From positions 572,635 through 636,634 of the forward strand of contig PBSN01000008.1 of NCBI GenBank assembly GCA_002726235.1: 64,000 nucleotides of DNA, read 5' to 3'. A program made the translations under genes and the position numbers. Under the pieces are notes generated by a model. That model had not been told where the DNA came from, ran no database searches, and saw nothing but the letters and a program-made list of their open reading frames with translations. Below are positions 38,490 to 47,520 of this stretch, piece after piece. The stretch is from Nitrospiraceae bacterium. Lineage in GTDB: Bacteria; Nitrospirota; Nitrospiria; Nitrospirales; UBA2166. Numbering within the stretch: position 1 is the first letter of the stretch; the number at the start of each line of letters is the position of its first letter.

Positions 38490-39686
38490 CTAGTGATTCG
38501 ACATCCACTTACGGGCCATCAGTTCGGCTTCCACGAGTTGCTCTGCTGAGAGTCTGCTTGTCACAACATCACGGGACTTGCTTGCAAATGTTTTGAGTTC
38601 GTTGTCGGTTGAAGTCGCTGTAGCAAGGCTATACCACTTGTGCGCTTGTACCTCGTCTTGCAACACCCCTTGCCCATTGAAGTACCTCACAGCAAGACTA
38701 TTTTGGGCCTCTGGAACTCCAGCCTCCGCGGCTTGACTCCACCAACGCACAGCTTCCACATCGTCTTGCGGAACCCCTTTCCCTTTGTCGTACATCACGC
38801 CAAGGTTGTATTGGGCATCTATGTCACCAGCCACCGCGGCTTTACGGTACCAGTGCACTGATTCCTTGTCATCTTGTGGCACACCCCATCCTCTAGCGTA
38901 CATCACGCCAAGAGTGTTTTGGGCCTCTCTATCAGCAGCCTCAGCGGCTTTACGATACCAGCGCACCGCTTCTGTATCGTCTTTCGACACCCCTTTCCCT
39001 TCGCCATACATCAGACCAAGACTATATTGGGCCTCCACAACGCCAGCCTCTGCGGCCTGCCGATACCAGCGCACTGCTTCCACATTGTCCTGCAGCACCC
39101 CTTGCCCTTTATCGTACATCACGCCAAGATTGTATTTGGCCTTCGCATCACCGGCTTCCGCGGCTTGGGTAAACCAATACGCCGTTTTCTCAAAATCTTT
39201 CGGAACCCCCTCCCCATTGAAATACATCGCGCCAAGATTGAGTTGGGCTAACGTATGACCTCCTTCTGCCGCATGGGTAAACCAGCGCACCGCTTCCACA
39301 TTGTCCTGCAACACCCCTTTCCCTTTGTAATGCATCCAGCCAAGATTGTGCTGCGCCTCTGTGAATCCAGCCTCCGCAGCTGGCCTCCACCAACGTACGG
39401 CTTTCACATTGTCTTGCGGTACCCCTTGCCCTAAAGCGTACATCCATCCAAGATTGGTTTGGGCCTCCACATGACCACCCTCCGCGGCTGGCTGGAACTG
39501 CTCTAAGGCTATTGTGTAATCCTCACTCTCATATGCAGCTTTACCATCTTGATAGGCAACTTCAGCTTGGCTGGATGAGAAGACTGCTGCAGGAAGAGAC
39601 TCAGCAGAATCCATGGTCTCCTTGGATTCACACCCAAGACTGAACAGAGCGAGAATGATGAGAAGAGGCATTACGATCCAAGGCAT
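38490..39686 (-). CDS. Sel1-like repeat lipoprotein
   Basis: About 398 residues starting MPWIVMPLLIILALFSLGC, where the last Cys is a probable lipidation site (lipobox SLGC, slightly atypical); the frame extends to 39722. Then about eight Sel1 repeats of 36 residues follow (AVRWWRPAAEAGFTEAQHNL, TEAVRWYRKAAEAADREAQN and so on). The C-terminal tail (DVVTSRLSAEQLVEAELMAR) matches that of the Sel1 protein at 34618-35409, so the two are paralogues. It converges with miaB across 280 nt in which no gene is seen. Confidence 0.85.
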   Translation of the reverse strand: MPWIVMPLLIILALFSLGCESKETMDSAESLPAAVFSSSQAEVAYQDGKAAYESEDYTIALEQFQPAAEGGHVEAQTNLGWMYALGQGVPQDNVKAVRWWRPAAEAGFTEAQHNLGWMHYKGKGVLQDNVEAVRWFTHAAEGGHTLAQLNLGAMYFNGEGVPKDFEKTAYWFTQAAEAGDAKAKYNLGVMYDKGQGVLQDNVEAVRWYRQAAEAGVVEAQYSLGLMYGEGKGVSKDDTEAVRWYRKAAEAADREAQNTLGVMYARGWGVPQDDKESVHWYRKAAVAGDIDAQYNLGVMYDKGKGVPQDDVEAVRWWSQAAEAGVPEAQNSLAVRYFNGQGVLQDEVQAHKWYSLATATSTDNELKTFASKSRDVVTSRLSAEQLVEAELMARKWMSNH

Positions 39687-39771
39687 ACGGTTCTCCCCAG
39701 CATTGTTGAAGCAGGATTCCATCCCATCATCACTGACGAAATAAAGTCAAAAACTTACGAGACAGGATCGT

Positions 39772-39847
39772 TGGTGGAGCTGAGGGGGGTCGAACCCCTG
39801 ACCTCGAGACTGCCAGTCTCGCGCGCTCCCAACTGCGCCACAGCCCC
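39772..39847 (-). tRNA. tRNA-Ala (anticodon GGC)
   Basis: Read on the minus strand: acceptor GGGGCTG pairs with CAGCTCC (one G-U pair), discriminator A, CCA encoded at 39774-39772. The anticodon stem CGAGA/TCTCG encloses CTGGCAG, giving GGC. The T-arm is GGGGTTCGACCCCC. All cloverleaf parts are standard. Confidence 0.96.
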
Positions 39848-40028
39848 ACACAAGGCGATGATATCGACCCTCTTGAGTACTGTCAAGAGAACTTCAGCAG
39901 GATATTTCTAACATTTCGAATGTGTGTTAGGCAACGATTATGATCTGCAGTCATCCACCTAGGATATGGGACATTTTACATATTCACCACCCTGCAAGAA
40001 GGGGTAGAATAACGTCCCTACATCACCA

Positions 40029-41246
40029 CTATGGAGAATACGTAACGGTGGCAAACTTTCGTTTTCCGACACGAATCTTGTAGAGTTTTCCTTCGGAGAG
40101 TTCTATCTTGGCATGAGGATCGGTTGGGCGTTGACCATCAAGCTCAACACTCCCCTGTTGCACAAGTCTCCTTGCCTCATTTCGGCTCGAGACCAATCCA
40201 GTTTTCTCGAGTAATGCAATGATCCAGATAGAGGGATTGTCAGGTAAATCAACATCACTCGCGCTCAACTGCACACTGGCATCAGGCTGATCTGGAAATT
40301 CTTTTTGGCCAAAGCGCTTCTGAAATTCTTCACGTGCATGTTTGGCGTTCTCAGCCCCGTGATAGCGCGCGGTAATTTCATGCGCAAGATCTTTCTTCGC
40401 TTCCATGGGATGCACGCTCTGCACATTTTCAATATCACGATCGGAAAGGAGTTCATAGTACCGCAACATTAACTCATCACTCACTGACATCAGCTTGCCA
40501 AACATTTCCGTCGGAGAATCATCTAACGCAACCACATTGCCAAAACTCTTACTCATTTTCCGCACACCATCGATTCCCTCTAACAAGGGCATCGTCATCA
40601 CAACCTGAGGGGGCTTCCCATAATCACGTTGTAATTCACGTCCCATGAGCAGATTGAACTTCTGATCCGTTCCTCCAAGTTCAACATCCGCATCAAGCAC
40701 GACCGAATCATATCCCTGAATAAGAGGATAGAGAAATTCATGGATGCTGATTGGCTTTCCTTCAGCATACCTCTTCTCAAAGTCATCGCGCTCAAGCATA
40801 CGCGCCACTGTGTGACGGGCTGCAAGCTCAATGACCTTCTCCGCGGTCATCAGCTTCATCCATCGACTGTTGTAGTCAACAGTTGTGCGGTCTGGATCAA
40901 GAATCTTAAATATCTGACGTTCGTAGGCCATCGCATTATCCGTAACCTGATCTTTCGTCATCGGCTTTCGTGTTTCGGACACCCCACTGGGATCTCCAAT
41001 CATCCCGGTAAAGTCTCCAATGAGAAAAATGATGTCGTGTCCACAATCCTGGAAATGTTTCAGTTTGTGAAGGAGCACGGTGTGACCAAGATGGAGATCT
41101 GGAGCGGTTGGATCAAATCCAGCTTTAATTTTCAATGGGCAGGCGTGTTGCTGTGACCATTCAAGTTTCTGTCGCAGTGCCTCCTTTGGAATTACCTCGA
41201 TAGTCCCGCGGTTGAGAAGAGACAACTGCTGATCGATAGGAGTCAT
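40029..41246 (-). CDS. tyrS: Tyrosyl-tRNA synthetase
   Basis: Class I synthetase of 405 residues. The HIGH-type motif is [17 protein letters not shown] near 50, the tyrosine site is [20 protein letters not shown], and the KMSKS loop is [11 protein letters not shown] near 235. A C-terminal S4 RNA-binding domain follows ([20 protein letters not shown]). The sequence is of the TyrZ-like long bacterial type. It lies 104 nt downstream of lpd, with a small palindromic element in between. Confidence 0.96.
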   Translation of the reverse strand: MTPIDQQLSLLNRGTIEVIPKEALRQKLEWSQQHACPLKIKAGFDPTAPDLHLGHTVLLHKLKHFQDCGHDIIFLIGDFTGMIGDPSGVSETRKPMTKDQVTDNAMAYERQIFKILDPDRTTVDYNSRWMKLMTAEKVIELAARHTVARMLERDDFEKRYAEGKPISIHEFLYPLIQGYDSVVLDADVELGGTDQKFNLLMGRELQRDYGKPPQVVMTMPLLEGIDGVRKMSKSFGNVVALDDSPTEMFGKLMSVSDELMLRYYELLSDRDIENVQSVHPMEAKKDLAHEITARYHGAENAKHAREEFQKRFGQKEFPDQPDASVQLSASDVDLPDNPSIWIIALLEKTGLVSSRNEARRLVQQGSVELDGQRPTDPHAKIELSEGKLYKIRVGKRKFATVTYSP

Positions 41247-41262
41247 CGAGTGGAGAGACCAG

Positions 41263-41299
41263 AGGATGCTGAAAAAAGAGAGGCCAGTCGCAACATCCT
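41263..41299. repeat. Short palindromic intergenic element
   Basis: AGGATGCTG at 41263-41271 is mirrored by CAACATCCT at 41291-41299, enclosing AAAAAAGAGAGGCCAGTCG. The ends match those of the longer elements at 49791-50036 and 53986-54110, so this may be a miniature member of the same family. Confidence 0.45.
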
Positions 41300-41349
41300 A
41301 TTGTACACCTAGAGTGAGAAAAGAACCTGAAGAAGTAGTAAGTTCAAGA

Positions 41350-42756
41350 TCATGGAGTTGCTACAGCAACCTTTTTTTTTGCAAGATGAATTGCCTCACC
41401 AGAGACATCTTCGGCGGCCTCCATCAAACCTTCTGCCCACGTTGGATGGGCATGGATTGTGGTGGCCAATGTTTTAGCAGTAGCGCCAAGTCGCATACCC
41501 AACGCGGCCTCGTGGATTAGGTCAGCAGCATGCGAGCCAACAATATGTACACCAAGAAGGCGATCACTTTCAGCATCCGCGATAACCTTGAATAATCCAG
41601 TTGTCTCGCCCTGCGCATGCGCTTTTCCCAATCCAATAGGTCGAAATCGGCCAATGCGAGTTTGTATTCCTCTTGTTTTCGCTTCCTCTTCAGTGATGCC
41701 TACTCGACCAATTTCAGGAACAGTAAAAATTCCTACAGGGATCACATCATCGTTAATCTCTATCAGGTTGCCCATCATGTTTTCGACAGCCACTTTTCCA
41801 TGATATGAGGCAACATGAGCTAGCATGGACTTACCAGTCACATCTCCAATCGCGTAAATCCCTGGCGCTGTTGTTTCTAAATATTCATTCACCGTAATCT
41901 CACCGCAATTCCCAACAGCAACGCCAGCATTCTCCAGCCCTAAACCCTGAGGGTTAATATGGCGACCGACTGAAACAAGAACTTTGTCTGTTACAATTGT
42001 CGTCCCATCAGAACATGTGACTTGAACATTTTCATCAGATTTTTCAACCTCCACTACCTGGGTTCCCAAGTAAAGATCAATCCCTTGTTTCTTGAATACA
42101 GATTGAATCTGGGCGGATACCTCGGTATCTTCCGACGGCAATATCTGAGGTGCCATTTCGACCAAGCTCACTCGGCTCCCCAACCCTGCAAAGAGAGATG
42201 CAAACTCACATCCTTCCACGCCAGCTCCGACAATCAGAAGCGTTTTTGGAATATCAGTTGTATCCAAAAGCTCCTTGCTGGTGACAATGAATTCTCCATC
42301 GACTGGCAAATTTGGCAACGTTGTTGGTTGTGAACCAGTAGCAATGACAATAGCATCCGCAATAACGGTATGTTCTTTTCCTTCAATTTCCACGATGCGT
42401 ATCGTTCGTTGATCAAGAAGTTCAGCCCGCCCCTCAATGAGCTGTACACCCCAAGACTTAAAAAGGGAACGAACACCGCTTGCAAGTGTGCTAACTATCT
42501 TGTTTTTTCGGTTAACCATTGCCTGAAGGTCTACCGAAATAGGCCCGGCAATCTGTATCCCAAATTCAGAGGCCAAGCAAACTTTGGTGAACACATCCCT
42601 ACACGCCAACAAAGCCTTACTGGGAATACAGCCCCAATGAAGACATACCCCTCCAACCCATCCCTGCTCGACAACGGTCACATTCGCTCCAACCTGAGCA
42701 GCACGAATCGCAGCGACATACCCTCCAGGACCAGCACCGATAATGACGACATGCAT
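41350..42756 (-). CDS. lpd: Dihydrolipoyl dehydrogenase
   Basis: FAD disulfide oxidoreductase of 468 residues that reoxidises lipoamide using NAD+. It has the N-terminal dinucleotide fold VVIIGAGPGGYVAAIRAAQ, the redox-active pair GGVCLHWGCIPSKALL (residues about 38-43), the second fold LLIVGAGVEGCEFASLFAGLG, YAIGDVTGKSMLAHVA, and the C-terminal catalytic His in HAHPTWAEGLMEAA. It is six bases downstream of gcvH, pointing to use with GcvH (the L and H proteins). The complex substrate (glycine cleavage or 2-oxoacid dehydrogenase) is not shown by this window. Confidence 0.95.
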   Translation of the reverse strand: MHVVIIGAGPGGYVAAIRAAQVGANVTVVEQGWVGGVCLHWGCIPSKALLACRDVFTKVCLASEFGIQIAGPISVDLQAMVNRKNKIVSTLASGVRSLFKSWGVQLIEGRAELLDQRTIRIVEIEGKEHTVIADAIVIATGSQPTTLPNLPVDGEFIVTSKELLDTTDIPKTLLIVGAGVEGCEFASLFAGLGSRVSLVEMAPQILPSEDTEVSAQIQSVFKKQGIDLYLGTQVVEVEKSDENVQVTCSDGTTIVTDKVLVSVGRHINPQGLGLENAGVAVGNCGEITVNEYLETTAPGIYAIGDVTGKSMLAHVASYHGKVAVENMMGNLIEINDDVIPVGIFTVPEIGRVGITEEEAKTRGIQTRIGRFRPIGLGKAHAQGETTGLFKVIADAESDRLLGVHIVGSHAADLIHEAALGMRLGATAKTLATTIHAHPTWAEGLMEAAEDVSGEAIHLAKKKVAVATP

Positions 42757-42762
42757 ACTGTA

Positions 42763-43155
42763 TCAGTCGTCGCCTTCTCCACGCACAAACGCCTCATAGG
42801 CTTTCGCATCCATTAGCTGGTCCAACTCTTCCTGAGTTTCAAGCATGATCGAGACAATCCATCCCTCTCCATACGGATCATTGTTGACGAGATCTGGACG
42901 AGCGATCAATTGATCGTTGATCCGGAGAATGGTCCCATTCACAGGACTATATATTGGAGAGGTCGCCTTGGTTGACTCCAGTTCTCCAATCTCATCCCCT
43001 CGGTGTACCTTCGCCCCAACTGCAGGAAATTCCACATAAACAATATCGCCTAAAGACTCCTGCGCAAACTGACTAACGCCAACAATGCACCCACCACCAT
43101 CGTCAACATTAACCCATTCATGATCTTTGGTATACAGGAATGTATCAGGGAACAT
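42763..43155 (-). CDS. gcvH: Glycine cleavage system H protein
   Basis: A 130-residue lipoyl carrier: FLYTKDHEWVNVDDGGGCIV at the start, GVSQFAQESLGDIVYVEFP, and the lipoylation lysine in GELESTKATSPIYSPVNG near residue 64. The usual ESVKA motif reads ESTKA. It carries the aminomethyl arm of glycine cleavage. It overlaps the upstream lipoprotein gene by 11 nt and is followed directly by lpd. GcvT and GcvP are not in the window. Confidence 0.94.
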   Translation of the reverse strand: MFPDTFLYTKDHEWVNVDDGGGCIVGVSQFAQESLGDIVYVEFPAVGAKVHRGDEIGELESTKATSPIYSPVNGTILRINDQLIARPDLVNNDPYGEGWIVSIMLETQEELDQLMDAKAYEAFVRGEGDD

Positions 43156-44290
43156 TATGACCTCTAAACCCTAACCCAACTCCTTGCTGAAGTCCGAGAG
43201 ATGTTTTGATGTTGAGCGCTTCCTTTGCTGTTGACCACATTGGCTTGCGACCAGAAACAAGGACGAATACCATAGCCGGATCGTCAAGAAGCTCTGTCAT
43301 TTTCATCGCTGCTTGTCCAATAAATGGACTCACCTCACCATGCACTCCAGGTTCGGATACCGCAACGATAAAGCGGTCAAATAAACGTTGCCGCGCCTCC
43401 AAAAAATCTTCTGTGTACCCAACAAGCGCTTGTCGTGGGTTGAGCATCGTGTCGGTATGCAATTCAATGCCAAATCTCGCTCTAGGTTGTTTCTGTCTTA
43501 CCGCAGCCATCACACTGTCGAGAACACTCAGATACTCCCGATTCTTCCATCCTGCCCAACGCCAAAATTCAGGCGAAAATTGTCCTCTATCCTGTGCTAC
43601 AGGAAGGCTCCTAGGCGCATTTTGTGTCCGCTGTCGATCGGCCGAGGTGAAAAGTTTCCGTGGGGATAGGCTATAGTGGAAATCACGTTGGAACCCCTCA
43701 AGCCCATAGTGACTAAATCCATCAAATGGTCCGGAAGGTGGATCAAAGCGAAACACAATCAGGTCAACACCTGCAGTTGCAAGACCAAGAGATGTCCTCT
43801 TAATTGATTCCTGAAATTCTGGGTGAAGAAGATCGGGAGATCCTGACGGCCGGAGAACTCCACTATCGGAATTAAGGCGTATATCACTCCACCCTCGATG
43901 AGAGTTCCCTTCAAAAAGCTTCTCCCTGAGGTTGACCACTGCGTATACCCTTACCTGCTGTCGATGAGCCTCCCTAACAAGATCATTCCATTGAAGGTTG
44001 CTTCCGCGCTCAAACAAAGACCGTTGCAGGAATAGCGTGTTCGTTCCTTGACCCTTAGTGGAAGCAATCCACGACTGAAGGCTTGCCTTGGACCTCATGG
44101 CATCTCTAGGCAAGGAAACTTCCCACCCGAGTAGAGACCCAAACTGCCATGGCTCTACTGTCATTGAGCGTTCGTGTATGGGGAGAGGAATGGCTGAGTT
44201 GGAAATCTCAGACCGAACCTGCTTCCCTCCGACGACACAACCGGAGACCATCACGGCAGCCACCGTCATCACGACAAAGGGTGCAAGCAA
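43145..44290 (-). CDS. Lipoprotein with glycosidase-like TIM-barrel domain (PgaB/GHL-like)
   Basis: A 381-residue protein with a lipoprotein signal (VVMTVAAVMVSGC; Cys near residue 18). A domain follows that reads like a hypothetical glycoside hydrolase: GTNTLFLQRSLFERG, REAHRQQVRVYAVVNLREKL, LHPEFQESIKRTSLGLATAG, VDLIVFRFDPPSGP and RARFGIELHTDTMLNPRQAL. This order of strand motifs resembles the GHL10/GHL13 family that includes the C-terminal domain of PgaB. Catalytic acids cannot be assigned with confidence. It overlaps gcvH by 11 nt, which is probably positional and not functional. Confidence 0.6.
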   Translation of the reverse strand: MLAPFVVMTVAAVMVSGCVVGGKQVRSEISNSAIPLPIHERSMTVEPWQFGSLLGWEVSLPRDAMRSKASLQSWIASTKGQGTNTLFLQRSLFERGSNLQWNDLVREAHRQQVRVYAVVNLREKLFEGNSHRGWSDIRLNSDSGVLRPSGSPDLLHPEFQESIKRTSLGLATAGVDLIVFRFDPPSGPFDGFSHYGLEGFQRDFHYSLSPRKLFTSADRQRTQNAPRSLPVAQDRGQFSPEFWRWAGWKNREYLSVLDSVMAAVRQKQPRARFGIELHTDTMLNPRQALVGYTEDFLEARQRLFDRFIVAVSEPGVHGEVSPFIGQAAMKMTELLDDPAMVFVLVSGRKPMWSTAKEALNIKTSLGLQQGVGLGFRGHNVP

Positions 44291-44451
44291 GAGGTAAACC
44301 CGTTACCAAACACTAAGGCACAAATGCTTCATTCAGGTCACTCTCTGTTTTAGGACAGCGCGTGGCACTTAAACCCTCACCTACGCCTATATATGCTCCG
44401 ATTCTGTGCTCCTCACGCCTTATCCTGGCCACAATTGAAAAACCTAAGTGG

Positions 44452-44880
44452 TTACTCAGTTCGCGAATATAAGTCACTGTCAGTAAAAAAGAACTCAATT
44501 TCTTTACCTGCCGTCTCCGGAGCATCAGATCCATGCACAACATTGAAGTCAATACTTGCCCCAAATGCCTTGCGAATTGTACCCTCAGCTGCCTTGGAAG
44601 GATCCGTCGCACCCATCAGATCGCGATGTCGAAGAATTGCTCCCTCTCCTTCAAGAGCCAAAACTACGATCGGACCCGACGACATAAACGAAGTGAGATC
44701 ATTAAAAAAAGGTTGATTGCAATGAACTTGGTAAAACGCCTTAGCTTGCTCCTTAGTAAGTTGTGTCAAACGAATCGCGATGGGAATCAGCCCGCTTTGT
44801 TCATACCGGCGAATAATTTCACCGATCACTAGGCTTCGTACTCCGTCCGGCTTAATAATTGCCAATGTGCGTTCAAACAT
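44452..44880 (-). CDS. ndk: Nucleoside diphosphate kinase
   Basis: A 142-residue enzyme that transfers gamma-phosphate between NTPs and NDPs. It begins ERTLAIIKPDGVRSLVIGEI, has the nucleotide-site MGATDPSKAAEGTIRKAFG and the catalytic His in FNVVHGSDAPETAGKEIEFF near residue 117. The length is normal. It lies 50 nt downstream of mtnA on the same strand. The 160 nt between its stop and the lipoprotein start hold no gene. Confidence 0.97.
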   Translation of the reverse strand: MFERTLAIIKPDGVRSLVIGEIIRRYEQSGLIPIAIRLTQLTKEQAKAFYQVHCNQPFFNDLTSFMSSGPIVVLALEGEGAILRHRDLMGATDPSKAAEGTIRKAFGASIDFNVVHGSDAPETAGKEIEFFFTDSDLYSRTE

Positions 44881-44930
44881 TTTGTGTGCCTACCTCTAGA
44901 ATATTAGCGTGGAATACATAAAATCGAATT

Positions 44931-45965
44931 CTAGCACTCTAGCATTCCTCTGGCCAGATCATTCGGACGGAATATCCCACGTTCCGTAATGATCCCAGTG
45001 ATCAATTCTGCTGGTGTCATGTCAAACGCGGGATTGTATATTTCGGTATGCTCTGGAGTGATACGCGTCATCCCAAGAACATTGGCAACTTCACCTATGT
45101 CTCGCTCTTCAATCGGAATACCATCACCATCGGGCATTGCAGGATCAATGGTTGATCGTGGAGCCGCCACATAAAATGGCACTCCATGTGCTCGCGCTAA
45201 CACCGCTAGGCTGTATGTGCCTATTTTGTTCACTACATCTCCATTTGTTGCAACCCGATCGGCCCCAACAACACATACCTGAATGCAGCCCTTCCGCATA
45301 AGCGCTCCCGCCATGTTGTCCGTAATCAGCGTCACTGGAATTTTATCCTGCTGTAGTTCCCACACCGTAAGCCGCGCACCCTGAAGTACAGGTCTTGTTT
45401 CTCCAGCAATCACAGAGATCTTCTTCCCTTCATCCCAAGCAGCACGGACAACGCCCAGTGCCGTCCCATACCCTCCGGTCGCCAAGGATCCCGCATTACA
45501 GTGCGTCATCACGGTCTGGCCTTTCGCCAATAACGTCGCACCATGCCGTCCAATTGCTCGATTCATTGCAACATCCTCTTCTAAAATCCGACACGCTTCG
45601 GCAACCAAATAGGCCTTGAGGTCGACAACAGAAGAATCTCGATGCGCATTCAAGACTGCCTTCATTTGGTTAAGTGCCCAAAATAGGTTCACCGCCGTCG
45701 GTCGCGTTGCTGCAAGGTGATCGCAGATCTCAAGAACGCCATTTGAAAAAGCGTCAAAGGTTTTTTCCTTGATCGTTTGCGCCCCAAGAGCAACTCCCAT
45801 TGCTGCCGTAATCCCGATTGCCGGAGCCCCACGCACGCGAAGATCTTTGATCGCCTGAGCGACCACTCGATAATCATCGCAATCAAGAAAGGTTACGGAA
45901 TGAGGCAACGCCTGCTGATCCAGCAGGCGCACACATCCATCTTTCCATTCAATAGGGGAAATCAT
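44931..45965 (-). CDS. mtnA: S-methyl-5-thioribose-1-phosphate isomerase
   Basis: Methionine-salvage enzyme that isomerises methylthioribose-1-phosphate to methylthioribulose-1-phosphate. A 344-residue protein with RVRGAPAIGITAAMGVALGA near 45, VMTHCNAGSLATGGYGTALG (active-site Cys) near 155, VVGADRVATNGDVVNKIGTY (catalytic Asp) near 235, and NPAFDMTPAELITGIITERG at the C-terminus. It overlaps rdgB by 4 nt. The eIF2B-like family also includes regulators, but these motifs indicate MtnA. Confidence 0.95.
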   Translation of the reverse strand: MISPIEWKDGCVRLLDQQALPHSVTFLDCDDYRVVAQAIKDLRVRGAPAIGITAAMGVALGAQTIKEKTFDAFSNGVLEICDHLAATRPTAVNLFWALNQMKAVLNAHRDSSVVDLKAYLVAEACRILEEDVAMNRAIGRHGATLLAKGQTVMTHCNAGSLATGGYGTALGVVRAAWDEGKKISVIAGETRPVLQGARLTVWELQQDKIPVTLITDNMAGALMRKGCIQVCVVGADRVATNGDVVNKIGTYSLAVLARAHGVPFYVAAPRSTIDPAMPDGDGIPIEERDIGEVANVLGMTRITPEHTEIYNPAFDMTPAELITGIITERGIFRPNDLARGMLEC

Positions 45966-46564
45966 TGCTTGATCATGACTTGTAAGATGACTTTTGCTTT
46001 TCGAAGTGCGATTGCTCTGTGACTCATCGAATTTTTCTCTTCAGCACTCAATTGAGCCATGGTTTTCCCAAGCGAAGGAATAAAAAATATTGGATCGTAC
46101 CCGAAGCCATTATCCCCCATTGGGCGTTCTGCAATCATCCCTTCCAGGGTACCATCAGCAACATGTACTTCGGACCCAGGTCGCGCAACCGCAGCAACAG
46201 TAATAAACAACGCCTGACGACATTCCCGCGGAACTCCTTCCATCTCGTGAAGCACTTTACGCCAGTTATCCTCGTAACTTGCTCCTAGGCCAGCATAGCG
46301 GGCCGCAAATACCCCGGGACGACCTCCAAGCGCCTTAACCTGCAACCCCGTATCGTCCGCAAGAGACATGTGTCCCGTATACCGTGCAATCTCGGTCGCT
46401 TTTTTCACCGCATTCGCCTCACATGTCTCCCCATCCTCCACAACGTCAGGCGCACCAGGAAATTCCTCCAACGTCCGCAAGCAAATACCAAGCTCTGCGA
46501 GGAGAGATGATAACTCGTCTTTTTTATCTTGATTTCTAGTCGCGAGAACTAGGGAGCCAATCAT
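45962..46564 (-). CDS. rdgB: dITP/XTP pyrophosphatase (RdgB/HAM1)
   Basis: A 200-residue house-cleaning enzyme that removes non-canonical purine NTPs. Family segments are LVLATRNQDKKDELSSLL at the start, SLADDTGLQVKALGGRPGVF near 70, GDNGFGYDPIFFIPSLGKT near 150 and MAQLSAEEKNSMSHRAIAL near the end. The stop overlaps the mtnA start (4 nt), so both are in one transcript. Confidence 0.96.
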   Translation of the reverse strand: MIGSLVLATRNQDKKDELSSLLAELGICLRTLEEFPGAPDVVEDGETCEANAVKKATEIARYTGHMSLADDTGLQVKALGGRPGVFAARYAGLGASYEDNWRKVLHEMEGVPRECRQALFITVAAVARPGSEVHVADGTLEGMIAERPMGDNGFGYDPIFFIPSLGKTMAQLSAEEKNSMSHRAIALRKAKVILQVMIKQ

Positions 46565-46631
46565 GCAAACACTGGTCGCATACCAGTGTCACCACTGTTC
46601 ACTCGACAAAGGGCCGTAGCGTGTTGCACCG

Positions 46632-47417
46632 TCACGGATTCACCATTGATTTATCAGGAGAATCCAAGTCTGAGACCGTCGAGTCAGGAGAGGGAGCCTC
46701 AAACGCGCCATCACCTCCGCCGAGAATACTAACCTTTGATGATGCTTCGCTCAAGTAGATCGAGTATGGATACCCTTTAAGGAGTTCCTGATATCGTGCC
46801 ATAGCGGCCTCTGACTGGTTCTGCTGCTCCCCTAAACTCCCAAGCTCAAGTAACGCAAGATCCTTATTTGGCGCCTTATCAATTGTCAGAATCGTTTCGA
46901 AGACACGCTCCGCACTTTGAAAATCCCCTTGTTCAAGATGCGCATATGCCAATCGTTGGCGCACAAGAGCATTCAATGGCCCTTGAGATGGATATTTTTC
47001 GAGGAACCGCTGATACGTCACAATGGCACCCTCATGATCACCAAGAACCGCCAATGCATTGGCAAGGAGATGCATCGCTGGGGGTGCGCTTGAAGTTTCG
47101 GGGTAATCCTCAACTACGGATCGAAACAGCTCAACGGCTTGACGCACATGTGACAGAGCTGCATCCGTATCGCTCAATGGGCGATTCATATACAACTGCG
47201 TGGCTTGCTGAAGTTGGTCTTGCGCCGTCTGTGCAGCCTGCACGTTCATAAAATAGATTCCACCGGCCACGGCCGCCACCACAATCACACTCCCAATAAA
47301 CACCCACAACCCCTTCGCGTATACACCCATATCACGCCGCATACGCGCCATGGATTCCATCACATGACGTTCGTCTGGAACATTTATTGTTCTTATGGTT
47401 TTGATCTTAAACGCCAT
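46632..47417 (-). CDS. Membrane-anchored TPR protein
   Basis: A 261-residue protein: a basic cytoplasmic N-terminus, one membrane helix (GLWVFIGSVIVVAAVAGGIYF, about 36-56), and about four tetratricopeptide-like repeats (LFRSVVEDYPETSSAPPAMH, ALAVLGDHEGAIVTYQRFLE, QGDFQSAERVFETILTID). The topology resembles YfgM/BepA-partner type proteins that assist periplasmic chaperones, but the assignment is only by architecture. It is first in the minus-strand run to rdgB and divergent from bioF. Confidence 0.75.
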   Translation of the reverse strand: MAFKIKTIRTINVPDERHVMESMARMRRDMGVYAKGLWVFIGSVIVVAAVAGGIYFMNVQAAQTAQDQLQQATQLYMNRPLSDTDAALSHVRQAVELFRSVVEDYPETSSAPPAMHLLANALAVLGDHEGAIVTYQRFLEKYPSQGPLNALVRQRLAYAHLEQGDFQSAERVFETILTIDKAPNKDLALLELGSLGEQQNQSEAAMARYQELLKGYPYSIYLSEASSKVSILGGGDGAFEAPSPDSTVSDLDSPDKSMVNP

Positions 47418-47469
47418 TAATCCCTCACCCTTGCAAAATCTGTAAATTGCCTCTTCGAAGTAATCGTGG

Positions 47470-47499
47470 TATTACGTCATAGCGGCTGACACTTGTCAA
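47470..47499 (-). promoter_or_regulatory. Candidate sigma70-type promoter for the TPR-rdgB-mtnA run
   Basis: On the minus strand TTGACA (47499-47494) is followed after 18 bases by GTAATA (47475-47470), about 53 nt before the TPR start. The -35 matches consensus; the -10 is weak. Confidence 0.35.
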
Positions 47500-47520
47500 G
47501 CATCTCCCATTCACGAAAAT

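Noticed and set aside
38874-39258. Repeated DNA possibly representing a CRISPR-like array
   Set aside because: The periodicity is 108 bp and matches 36-residue Sel1 protein repeats in the coding frame; there are no short repeats with unique spacers.
43145-44290. PgaB poly-N-acetylglucosamine deacetylase
   Set aside because: Only the C-terminal hydrolase-like fold resembles PgaB; the N-terminal deacetylase domain and other pga genes are absent.
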